The position numbers and the translations under genes are program-made. From Pseudomonadota bacterium (GTDB lineage Bacteria; Pseudomonadota; Gammaproteobacteria; Enterobacterales; Enterobacteriaceae): a DNA stretch of 7,734 bases. Shown here piece by piece: positions 1-7,705 of this stretch. The notes under the pieces were generated by a model. That model saw only the letters and a list, made by a program, of their open reading frames with translations, did no database searches and was not told the origin of the DNA. How positions within the stretch are numbered: the first letter of the stretch is position 1; each line of letters starts with the position of its first letter. Location: the NCBI GenBank assembly GCA_023454395.1, contig JAEYFY010000214.1, positions 1-7,734 of the forward strand, in the 5' to 3' direction.

Positions 1-3000
1 AGCCAATCCACGCTTTCACTTCATCATTACTCGCAACACTTTTACCTTCGTAGTTATAGAAACCACCACCAGCATAAGCCCCAATTTTTCCATCATCCCA
101 AGCATATTGAACTTTAGCGCCGTTACGTGTTACACGCCCCCAACTTTCGCCTGTCATTGGATCTGTACGCCCCATATAAGAAAGTAGACTATCTTTTATG
201 GCTCTGCGCTCTGCTGTCAGTGTTAATTGCCCATTTTGGCTAATTTGAGGTGAATATGTGATGCCACCAACAACCGTTGCCGTATCTTTACCTAATGGTG
301 TGGAGCCAACATCGAAACTGACATTCTTGTCTGATAAACGCAGCCCTAATTCAACACCAGAAGCACGTTGACTACCGGCTTCATCGGCATTAATTTTGTT
401 TTTCTCATCGTGGTTATCGCTATTTTTAGCAAAGCGTTCAGCATGTTGAAGCTGACCCGTACCAAAACGGTTAGCCCTTTCTCCTGAAACCGAACCACTT
501 GTCATCGAAACAGGGTTAACACTAAATTCCCAACGGAACTCTTCACCAGGCACACTCGAAATACTGATTGGTGCTGAAATTTCAGTGACGTTAGATAATC
601 CTTTATCACCATTACGATGACGCATAGCCACCCCACCTTGTACCCAAGGTGAAACTTTCTCTTCTAGCTCACGAATAGAACGTTGAACCGATGCCATCTC
701 TTTACGTTCATAGATAGAACCCGCAAGAACAGGATTATCACTTCCTCCTAATGCGTTTAATTGACCCGCAGAGGTTTTTAATGTGCTATCACTGTTTTGC
801 CATTGCGCACTACGCAGTAACGTTAATGCTTTGCGATTCTCACCATTTAATTGCGCAATTTGCGCAGCTTGTAATAAATAAGCCGGTTGTGAAGATGAAG
901 GAATTTGCTGTAATAACTGTTGTGCTTTTCTTCCATCTTTTTGTGCTAATGCCACTTCGATTTGAGCTTGGATTAATTTGCTATCTTTTCCTTGCTCTTT
1001 TTCTAAATAAGAAAGAATTTTGTTTGATTGTTCAGGCATTGATTGTGCTAAATAAACACGACTTAATGCCATTAATAAATCGGGATCATTCGGTGATGTT
1101 TTTAAAGCAACCACTAACGCGTCATAAGCGGCTTTAATTTCGCCTTTTTCACGTAGGCTATCTGCTTGCGCAACTTTAGTGGCAACTTCTAAACGCTTTT
1201 TCTCAACAATCGGTGTTTCTTGTTGTAAAGCGGGATCATTAATCAAGCTAGATGCCTGTGTATAATGACCTAACTCATTGAGAACGTTGATATGACCAGC
1301 ATAGTTACCTACCGAACCTTTAGTGCCTTTTGCAATATCACTTTCAACTAATTGTAACGCTTCATCGTTTAATCCACTGTTAACCAATTTTTCTGCTAAT
1401 TCACCCACATCATTTGGATAATCAGCGACTTGATTAATTAATGGACGTAAAATATTACGCATTGCAACAAGGTTTCCTGCCTGACGATAATGGTCTGCTT
1501 GCGCAAGTTGGCGATGGAAACGAGCGCGCTGTAATAACGCTTTTTCAGCTTCAGTTTGTTGATTATGGCTACTGAGTAAGTTAAAAACTTTATCCCACTC
1601 TTTTTGCTCAACATAAAACAGAGATACCACATAATCAGAGTCTCTTGTTCTGCGGTTTTGTAGCTGTGAAATGATATTTTTTGCACCAGCGCTATCACCA
1701 TCAGCAGCCATTAGGCGCGCTAAATCAAGGTAAACCCAGTTATTTTGCGGGTTTTTACGCTGAGCTTGAGTCAATAATTGTCTTGCTTGAACACGATCAC
1801 CATTTTCTAATGCTTTTTGCGCTTCACGACGTAATTTCTCAGAAGGATCTGTATTCGCAGTCAGTTTTTGACGCAAAGAGGCTGATTGTTGAGCCAGTAA
1901 TTGTTCTGCTTTCGTATTCTGTCCTTCCTGAACTAATAAATAGTAATAAGCAGAAATCACTTTTTCATTACGGCTATTTTGCTGATAAAGCCCTGAAAGC
2001 AATTGGTGAGCTGCAGGTAAATTACCTTGCTTACGTAATAAGTCAGCTTGTAATAAGTTGGCAGATAAGCCTTTTTCACCGGAAGCTCCCGTTAATGGTG
2101 CTAATTGATCGAGAGCTTGTTGAATATTCCCTTGTTTAGCACGTTGTTGTGCGCCACGTAATTGCGCATAAAAACCCGCATCTTCCGCTTGTTGCTTCCA
2201 TTTACTGCCTTGTTCACCACCTGATTGCGCAGCTTGGTTTAATAAACGCTGACCTGTGGTTAAATCACCTGAACGTAATGCGATATAACCTAAACCCGCT
2301 AAAGCTTGCGCATCATTGTTATCTGCCGCTAAAGCTTGTTTGAAATAACCTTCGGCTTCTTTCAATTTACCTTTATTTAATGCGGTATAACCTGCTTGGC
2401 GTGCATTACCTTGAATAGCGCCTTGGAAATGCTCTGCAACCGCTTTATCGTTCGGGTTTGCTTGCAAATAGGTTTTATATAACACTTCATCATCAGGACG
2501 AACATTCAGCCATAACAGAGCTTGACGCATACCTTTTTTGGCTGATTCATCACCTGAGATATTACCTAAAATAGTAATACCTTCACGACGCGTCTCTTCG
2601 TTATAAGTTAGCGTTAATCCTAATGCTTTTTGCGTTTCTTTATTATCAGGCATTAATGCAGCACGTTGCTTTAATCCTGTAATAGCTTGAGGCAACATAG
2701 CAGGCACACCAGCCATGGTTTGATAATATTCTAACGCCAGTGTTTCAGGTGGCTCACTACTAACAAATAAACGCTGATACGCTTTTATTGCTTCTTCATG
2801 TTGCCCTTTTTTGGCTAACTCTCTGGCATATCCTAATTGTTGTTCACTAAATTGTGATGATCGGATGTTTTTTAATCCTTCAATTCGTGGATCTTGCGGT
2901 GCAATTTGCGCAAGTTTTTCTCGCCAATATGCTGCTTGTTTTTCATTACCTTGTTGCGCTGTAAAGAATGCCATTAAATACAGCGCATCCTGATTATTGC

Positions 3001-3217
3001 TTTCCATAATCAGTACTTTTTGCAGAGCTTCTACTGCTCGTTCATCGTGCGCTCTACCGTGCCAATAATTAGCTTGTTCAATAAGAGAACTGACAATATT
3101 TGGATCAGTTGCAGCTGTATTCGCCTCAACGGCAGTTGCTTGTACTTGGCTTGATGCTCCTAGAATGCAACCTGCATAGATGACTTTAACGATGATATTA
3201 AGTGCGTGATTTTTCAT
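1..3217 (-). CDS. bcsC: Cellulose synthase outer-membrane export subunit BcsC (3' end missing)
   Basis: BcsC carries the nascent glucan across the periplasm and outer membrane. I translated the frame from the ATG at 3217 to the window edge: 1,072 codons with no stop or frameshift. Residues 1-27 look like a signal peptide with a VQA cleavage site. Residues about 40-830 are TPR-like helical repeats rich in Ala, Gln and Leu; clear units lie near 45-80, 277-330, 365-443 and 474-510, the last with the family-typical WVYLDLARL segment. From about 834 the sequence turns into alternating beta strands typical of the BCSC C-terminal barrel domain, including DPMTG (1019-1023) followed by W1026 and a Gly/Tyr-rich strand near 1045-1055. 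BcsC proteins are usually about 1,150-1,350 residues, so perhaps 130-250 residues lie beyond the left edge. The start is supported by a strong Shine-Dalgarno just downstream of bcsB, 13 bases after its stop. There is no bcsZ between the two genes. Identity is firm; the completeness of the barrel cannot be judged. Confidence 0.95.
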   Translation of the reverse strand, partial: MKNHALNIIVKVIYAGCILGASSQVQATAVEANTAATDPNIVSSLIEQANYWHGRAHDERAVEALQKVLIMESNNQDALYLMAFFTAQQGNEKQAAYWREKLAQIAPQDPRIEGLKNIRSSQFSEQQLGYARELAKKGQHEEAIKAYQRLFVSSEPPETLALEYYQTMAGVPAMLPQAITGLKQRAALMPDNKETQKALGLTLTYNEETRREGITILGNISGDESAKKGMRQALLWLNVRPDDEVLYKTYLQANPNDKAVAEHFQGAIQGNARQAGYTALNKGKLKEAEGYFKQALAADNNDAQALAGLGYIALRSGDLTTGQRLLNQAAQSGGEQGSKWKQQAEDAGFYAQLRGAQQRAKQGNIQQALDQLAPLTGASGEKGLSANLLQADLLRKQGNLPAAHQLLSGLYQQNSRNEKVISAYYYLLVQEGQNTKAEQLLAQQSASLRQKLTANTDPSEKLRREAQKALENGDRVQARQLLTQAQRKNPQNNWVYLDLARLMAADGDSAGAKNIISQLQNRRTRDSDYVVSLFYVEQKEWDKVFNLLSSHNQQTEAEKALLQRARFHRQLAQADHYRQAGNLVAMRNILRPLINQVADYPNDVGELAEKLVNSGLNDEALQLVESDIAKGTKGSVGNYAGHINVLNELGHYTQASSLINDPALQQETPIVEKKRLEVATKVAQADSLREKGEIKAAYDALVVALKTSPNDPDLLMALSRVYLAQSMPEQSNKILSYLEKEQGKDSKLIQAQIEVALAQKDGRKAQQLLQQIPSSSQPAYLLQAAQIAQLNGENRKALTLLRSAQWQNSDSTLKTSAGQLNALGGSDNPVLAGSIYERKEMASVQRSIRELEEKVSPWVQGGVAMRHRNGDKGLSNVTEISAPISISSVPGEEFRWEFSVNPVSMTSGSVSGERANRFGTGQLQHAERFAKNSDNHDEKNKINADEAGSQRASGVELGLRLSDKNVSFDVGSTPLGKDTATVVGGITYSPQISQNGQLTLTAERRAIKDSLLSYMGRTDPMTGESWGRVTRNGAKVQYAWDDGKIGAYAGGGFYNYEGKSVASNDEVKAWIG

Positions 3218-3223
3218 CTTATA

Positions 3224-3232
3224 TCCCCCTTT
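3224..3232 (-). promoter_or_regulatory. Ribosome binding site of bcsC
   Basis: On the coding strand this reads AAAGGGGGA, a near-ideal Shine-Dalgarno six bases before the bcsC ATG. It begins inside the bcsB TAA stop codon, so ribosomes finishing bcsB land next to the bcsC start. It fixes 3217 as the start codon and suggests coupled translation. Confidence 0.8.
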
Positions 3233-5582
3233 ATTTGTCTGAACGATGCTGTGATATCTGATGTAAACGACGAGTTGAACGACGTTGTAACCAGTAATAA
3301 GTCACGAGCCCCGTCAGCGCACAAAAACCAACAGCTAAAAGACCCAGCAAATATACGTGTCTAGAGCTATACCAAAGGAATTGTTGTAAGAAAGGTAAGT
3401 CACCTTGCGAAAAGTGTTCGCCTAAATGGAAACTTTTTACGGTGTCTTTACCGCTAATCAGAGTGATGTCGCCTTTAATAGCGGCATTTATTTGAGCTAA
3501 ATTTAAGTCATTGATAATGGTTTTTATCGAGTCATTACCTTTAGCTGTAACTAATACGACAACCCTATCGTTTGCCCAAGGAGAGATAAAACTCATCATG
3601 CCACGCCAATCTTTCACTGAAGATAAGTAACTTGCAGCATCACCACTTTGAGATAAATAATCGCCAGCCATCCAACCTTTTGCCTTATCAATCAATGATT
3701 GAGGTTTGATTTCGACGTTTTTATTTAAAAATGAGAACGTTTGTTGTGAAAAACGAGCGGGTAGAAATCCCTCACTATTTAATGAGCCAATTGCTAACAC
3801 ATCGTGTTGAGAGAGGTTATTTTTCTCAAGCTCTTTAGCACCTAAAAAAACTGAAGCATGAGAAACCGGTGTGCCTGTGGCATAACCTGATCTCGCCATT
3901 AAGTTCACTAAGGTATAAAGCTCTTCTATTGTTGGACTTTCAGGTAATAGTAGAGTGGTTTGTGAAAAATCCGCACGGCGACTAAATGGGAATGACGCTC
4001 CTGAAAAATAAGCCAAGTTCGGCATTCTTGAGTAGTGCCAAGTATTTTTAAATTGCAGCGTTGATTGCGGATCTATTTGGCTAATTAAGCTACTGCCATC
4101 CGTTAAAATACACGGTGAATCATCAGGTTCACGTAAATCAAAATAAAACTGTAATTGGTTCTGACTATAAATTTGACGAGGATTTAAATAGAGCGTGCTA
4201 TTTTGCTGTTCGCTCTCCATTCCTAGCCATTGTCTTAACATCCCTAAAGGCTCTGAACGCGCCGGATACAATGCACCTAAGAATTGGTTATTCAAAGAGA
4301 CAATTAATGAAGAACGACGACTATTTAGTTTATCCGAATGAGGAAAAACATATTTCAAATCTAAAGGCAGTGCATCACCATCCCACCAAAAGAGATCGGG
4401 AGAAACACGAAACGAAAACTGATTTGGTGCATGATTAATACCTTGGCGTGAGAAATCATCACTATTATTGGCAATTTGACTTAACGAAACCGGTTTATTG
4501 GTATTTAACCAACGAGGTGCATCGTAATCCGTGCTCATGGCAAGCGTTTGAAAAGGCACCACTAAGTGATCGTTTTGTGGCAATTTACCGTTGTTTAACG
4601 CCCATACAGCTTGGCGAAGAGATTTTTCATTATCACCGCTGATCAGTAATAATTTGAAAACAGGATCGACCGGGTTATCAACAATAGTTAATTGCCCACT
4701 ATTTCCTGAAGGTAATGTAATCCCCGCAATAGTCTGTCCTGAATAGCCAACTAAAATACCATCACTTTCAGGTAACTGATTCATTAAAACGGGTAAATCA
4801 ACTTGCTTAATATCATGGCTAAAACTGCCAAACCATGAAGCAGCTATAGCTGCCGTTGTTACCTCTGCATGGTCAGGTTTATCTGACAATATGATAGGTA
4901 ACGAGGTCGCTGTCATTCTGTCGGGATCAAAGAACGGTAGGGGCAATCGTTCCAGACTATACCCGCCATTAATCCAGCGACCTCGATAATCTAATGATGA
5001 ATCCGGTGAAATAACCAGGCTTAATCCTTCCGCCAGTGGAGGAATACATTGGTTTTCATCCAATGCATCACGATTGGCTAAACGAAAGCTGAGGTTATTC
5101 ACATTCGTCAACATCATTTCAGGAATTTCTAAAACATATTCATGCTCTTGCCCACCTTCTTCTAAAGGTAGAAATCCCATAGGTTGACCATTTAACATTA
5201 AGTGAAGTGTTTGATCAGATTGAATTAATCCTTGAGATGCTTTCACCTTCATCGTTAATGTTGCTTTATCAATAAATAAATCGTTCGCCATATTAAAAGC
5301 CACACCAGAAAGTAATTTTCTTCCTGATAACACGATAGGTGAGGGGCTTCCCATTTGTGCTAATGTTAATTGCTCTTCAATATTACGCGCTTCAGACAAT
5401 ACGCCATCTTCAAGTTGGATCGGGTTATTCGCATTTTGTTGCACTTGTGAATGTGTATAAGAAGTTGGGTCAGGTAAAAGCTCCCCTCCTAGTTCTAACA
5501 TTCCGGTATCTGCTTGAGAAAGATGAATACTTGCGATCGCTATCGCCGTCAGGCTTAGCATTAATGTCAGTTTCTTTTTCAT
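3231..5582 (-). CDS. bcsB: Cellulose synthase periplasmic regulatory subunit BcsB
   Basis: BcsB is the periplasmic partner of BcsA; its C-terminal membrane helix packs against BcsA and is needed for synthase activity, and its carbohydrate-binding and flavodoxin-like domains guide the emerging glucan. The 783-residue length is normal for the family. Visible parts: a signal peptide (KKK, hydrophobic core, likely cleavage after SQA, residue 24); a first beta-rich carbohydrate-binding domain about 80-195 with NQCIPP at 177-182; a flavodoxin-like domain about 205-350 opening with the family hallmark PFFDP (216-220) and the AASWFGS segment (247-253); a second carbohydrate-binding domain about 365-505; a second flavodoxin-like domain about 515-715; one transmembrane helix about 742-764; and a short Arg/Lys/His-rich tail expected to be cytoplasmic. 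Domain borders are inferred from known BcsB architecture. The start lies two bases after the bcsA stop, and its Shine-Dalgarno sits inside the bcsA end, which implies coupling in an A-B-C operon. No truncation or frameshift is seen. Confidence 0.97.
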   Translation of the reverse strand: MKKKLTLMLSLTAIAIASIHLSQADTGMLELGGELLPDPTSYTHSQVQQNANNPIQLEDGVLSEARNIEEQLTLAQMGSPSPIVLSGRKLLSGVAFNMANDLFIDKATLTMKVKASQGLIQSDQTLHLMLNGQPMGFLPLEEGGQEHEYVLEIPEMMLTNVNNLSFRLANRDALDENQCIPPLAEGLSLVISPDSSLDYRGRWINGGYSLERLPLPFFDPDRMTATSLPIILSDKPDHAEVTTAAIAASWFGSFSHDIKQVDLPVLMNQLPESDGILVGYSGQTIAGITLPSGNSGQLTIVDNPVDPVFKLLLISGDNEKSLRQAVWALNNGKLPQNDHLVVPFQTLAMSTDYDAPRWLNTNKPVSLSQIANNSDDFSRQGINHAPNQFSFRVSPDLFWWDGDALPLDLKYVFPHSDKLNSRRSSLIVSLNNQFLGALYPARSEPLGMLRQWLGMESEQQNSTLYLNPRQIYSQNQLQFYFDLREPDDSPCILTDGSSLISQIDPQSTLQFKNTWHYSRMPNLAYFSGASFPFSRRADFSQTTLLLPESPTIEELYTLVNLMARSGYATGTPVSHASVFLGAKELEKNNLSQHDVLAIGSLNSEGFLPARFSQQTFSFLNKNVEIKPQSLIDKAKGWMAGDYLSQSGDAASYLSSVKDWRGMMSFISPWANDRVVVLVTAKGNDSIKTIINDLNLAQINAAIKGDITLISGKDTVKSFHLGEHFSQGDLPFLQQFLWYSSRHVYLLGLLAVGFCALTGLVTYYWLQRRSTRRLHQISQHRSDK

Positions 5583-5584
5583 GC

Positions 5585-7705
5585 TTAGTCATCCCCGTTA
5601 ATAGATTGCACAGAGAGTGAAGCTTTTGCTTTCGTTCTTGTTGCTGGCGCTTTCACTTTTTGGCGACGACCAAAGAACAGTTCAAAAATACAACGTGTAA
5701 TACCCGCCAATTCTTTAAATGGCTTGTCTTTATAATCAGCTTGATGGATCCATGCATCAGCACGACCAAAGACAATGCGCACCAATTTACGACGAAGATT
5801 TAAATCAATAGGTAAGAATTCAAGACGCAGTTGATTGCTTTCTAAACTCACCATATCAACAGGAACGGTAACTTCATCTCGTTGTACATTCAGGGTGATT
5901 GAAGTGACATTACGTTGGCGAAGTTCAGACATTTTATTTACGGCAATGCGAACGCCACCCATTGAAATATCTTCTGTGGTCGTTGTTAATTCAGCGCCAT
6001 CATCAAAATGTAACGTAATCGGTAAAGATGCGTTGATCCGAGTATTTTTACGAATTTGTCGCGTCTCTTTACCTACTGCAATAGAGGCTAGAATGATAAA
6101 TAAACTGTAAGTTGCCCAAGTAAGGTTTAAAACAATAACCAGTGGATCAATACCTTGGAAGTCATTTAATAAGTAACGGACAACAACCCATGAAATCCCA
6201 GTGATAAGAAGAAGTGCAGTGATAATTAATGGACGTACAGTGAGGTAATCCATATAGCTTTTATCAAGCAAGTCACCTTTATCTGTTACGTTAAATTTAC
6301 CTAATTTTGGTGAAACTAAACTCAGTAAGGTAGGTAATACCAAACTAAATGCCATGACGGTTTCATAAATTTCCCCCCAAAAAGAGTAACGGTATTTACC
6401 GATATTTTTCGAGTTGACATAAACCGACATGATTAAGTGTGGTAATGCATAGGCAAATATCATGCTTGCGGATGAAGCGATAATATTAAGGTTAAATAAC
6501 ATAAACAGTAACGGTGCAGTCAAGAAGATGATACGAGGCAAACCGTACTGAAAGTGGAGCATGGCATTGAGATAACATAAACGCTGAGGGAATGTTAAAC
6601 CACGACCCAACATTGGATTATCAACACGGAATATCTGTGTCATTCCTCTAGCCCAACGAATACGTTGGTTAACGTGTAATGCTAAACGTTCTGTTGCAAG
6701 GCCTGCGGCTAAAGGAATATCAATAAATGCTGAGTTCCAACCTAAACGCTGTAATTTAAGTGCAGTGTGTGCATCTTCGGTAACCGTTTCAACAGCAATC
6801 CCTCCGATTTCTTCAAGAGCGCTACGACGCATAACAGCACATGAACCACAGAAGAATGTCGCATTCCAGTTATCATTACCACGTTGAACAGGGCCATAGA
6901 AAAGTGCGCCTTCATGGGGTGCATCTTTAGCCGCACTTAAATTACGTTCAAATGGGTCTGCTGAGTAGAAATAGTGTGGTGTTTGGATCAACGCTAATTT
7001 TGGATCTTCAAGGAAGCTACCTACTGTTGCTTGCAAGAAAATACGTGTTGAGATGTGGTCACAGTCAAAAACGCAGATTAGCTCACCGTCTGTTAATCCC
7101 ATCGCATGATTTAAGTTACCCGCTTTAGCGTGATCATGAACTTCACGTTCAATGTAAGTTACACCAACATCACCCGCGAATTGCTTAAATTCTTCACGAC
7201 TACCATCATCCAATATATAAACTTTCATTTTATCTTGTGGATAATCGATAGCTTGTGCAGCGAGGACGGTATCACGTACAACATCCAAACTTTCGTTATA
7301 TGTTGGAATATAAATATCAACAGTAGGCCATTGAGAAACATCTTTAGGTAAAGGGGCTATTTTTCTATTTAATGGCCATGAGGTTTGGAAATATCCTAGG
7401 ACTAATATTATCCAAGAATAAATCTCCGCCATAAATAAACCACTACCTAAAACAGCCTCGATAGTTGTATTAAAATTTAAGGTATTTGTTGCACGCCAGT
7501 AGAGATAACGCGTTGACATCAACAATGAAATAAAAACCATTGTTAATAATCGTTTTTTTGATTTTTTAAAACCGACAACAAATAACAACAATATATTGAT
7601 AATACCGAATATATATTGTTGTTCGGCGCTCATTGGCATAACAATGAGTGAAAACATTGTTATCAATAGAAAAGCCGTAATTAATGTTTTAAATATTTTA
7701 TTCAT
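5585..7705 (-). CDS. bcsA: Cellulose synthase catalytic subunit BcsA (UDP-forming, c-di-GMP activated)
   Basis: BcsA is a family-2 glycosyltransferase of the inner membrane that polymerises UDP-glucose into beta-1,4-glucan and extrudes it through its own transmembrane channel. Four hydrophobic segments (about 5-25, 31-46, 53-70, 84-107) precede the cytosolic GT domain, with PTYNE (134-138), DDG (166-168), the DCD metal/UDP site (214-216), FFCGS (284-288), TED with the presumed base D311 (309-311) and QRIRW (347-351), the QxxRW motif. Five more membrane segments follow (about 392-409, 415-430, 446-464, 492-512, 522-544); FNVTDKG (471-477) is the FxVTxKG gating loop. The PilZ domain has RKNTR (552-556, RxxxR) and DISMGG (579-584, DxSxxG), so c-di-GMP activation should be retained. 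At 706 residues it is compact: E. coli BcsA is 872 with a long N-terminal extension that is absent here. The Lys/Arg-rich tail after about 680 is low complexity. The start is supported by AAAGG nine bases upstream and by membrane segment 1 beginning at once. Every key residue is present. Confidence 0.98.
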   Translation of the reverse strand: MNKIFKTLITAFLLITMFSLIVMPMSAEQQYIFGIINILLLFVVGFKKSKKRLLTMVFISLLMSTRYLYWRATNTLNFNTTIEAVLGSGLFMAEIYSWIILVLGYFQTSWPLNRKIAPLPKDVSQWPTVDIYIPTYNESLDVVRDTVLAAQAIDYPQDKMKVYILDDGSREEFKQFAGDVGVTYIEREVHDHAKAGNLNHAMGLTDGELICVFDCDHISTRIFLQATVGSFLEDPKLALIQTPHYFYSADPFERNLSAAKDAPHEGALFYGPVQRGNDNWNATFFCGSCAVMRRSALEEIGGIAVETVTEDAHTALKLQRLGWNSAFIDIPLAAGLATERLALHVNQRIRWARGMTQIFRVDNPMLGRGLTFPQRLCYLNAMLHFQYGLPRIIFLTAPLLFMLFNLNIIASSASMIFAYALPHLIMSVYVNSKNIGKYRYSFWGEIYETVMAFSLVLPTLLSLVSPKLGKFNVTDKGDLLDKSYMDYLTVRPLIITALLLITGISWVVVRYLLNDFQGIDPLVIVLNLTWATYSLFIILASIAVGKETRQIRKNTRINASLPITLHFDDGAELTTTTEDISMGGVRIAVNKMSELRQRNVTSITLNVQRDEVTVPVDMVSLESNQLRLEFLPIDLNLRRKLVRIVFGRADAWIHQADYKDKPFKELAGITRCIFELFFGRRQKVKAPATRTKAKASLSVQSINGDD
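5592..5596 (-). promoter_or_regulatory. Ribosome binding site of bcsB inside the end of bcsA
   Basis: The coding strand reads GGGGA nine bases before the bcsB ATG. These bases also encode part of the last residues of BcsA (Gly-Asp-Asp before TAA), so the bcsB initiation site is swept by ribosomes terminating on bcsA. This supports translational coupling, matching the stable BcsA-BcsB complex. Confidence 0.7.
7584..7623 (-). repeat. Perfect 13-bp inverted repeat within bcsA codons 28-41
   Basis: Arms AACAACAATATAT (7584-7596) and ATATATTGTTGTT (7611-7623) are exact reverse complements around a 14-base loop. In the mRNA this would be a 13-bp, mostly A-U hairpin. No U-tract follows the stem directly and the stem is not GC-rich, so it is not an intrinsic terminator. 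It lies within codons for Gln, Tyr, Ile, Asn and Leu of the second membrane segment. The repeat is certain; any function is not. Confidence 0.6.
7638..7663 (-). repeat. Perfect 9-bp inverted repeat within bcsA codons 15-23
   Basis: Arms ATAACAATG (7638-7646) and CATTGTTAT (7655-7663) are exact reverse complements around an 8-base loop, 42 bases into bcsA. It shares the AACAAT/ATTGTT core with the larger inverted repeat 14 bases further into the gene, so the arms of the two could also pair with each other. The repeat is certain; an RNA role is inference. Confidence 0.5.

Noticed and set aside
1438..1701. Minus-strand open frame of 87 codons inside bcsC
   Set aside because: It lies out of frame within bcsC, whose own frame is intact across the region; no recognisable protein features.
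751..2343. Plus-strand open frames of 128, 152 and 64 codons opposite bcsC
   Set aside because: They are antisense to a continuous bcsC frame; their Leu/Ile/His-rich content mirrors the Gln/Ala/Asn codons of BcsC, and no ribosome binding site or family resemblance is seen.
3157..3217. Possible lipoprotein signal (YAGC, Cys17) at the N-terminus of BcsC
   Set aside because: The hydrophobic stretch continues past the cysteine, position -3 is Tyr instead of Leu/Val, and a normal VQA cleavage site follows at residue 27, so an ordinary signal peptide fits better.
4115..4642. Plus-strand open frames opposite bcsB (107 and 64 codons)
   Set aside because: Shadows of a full-length bcsB frame, with low-complexity His/Lys/Tyr-rich translations and no plausible initiation sites.
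5047..5066. Small inverted repeat CATTGG/CCAATG in bcsB
   Set aside because: Only six base pairs inside conserved coding sequence; expected by chance in a window of this size.
5339..6110. Plus-strand open frames of 93 and 91 codons opposite the bcsA-bcsB junction and the PilZ region
   Set aside because: Antisense to well-conserved domains; no supporting signal.
7584..7623. Intrinsic terminator at the 13-bp inverted repeat in bcsA
   Set aside because: The stem is almost all A-U, the loop is 14 bases, no U-run follows directly, and it lies inside an essential coding region.
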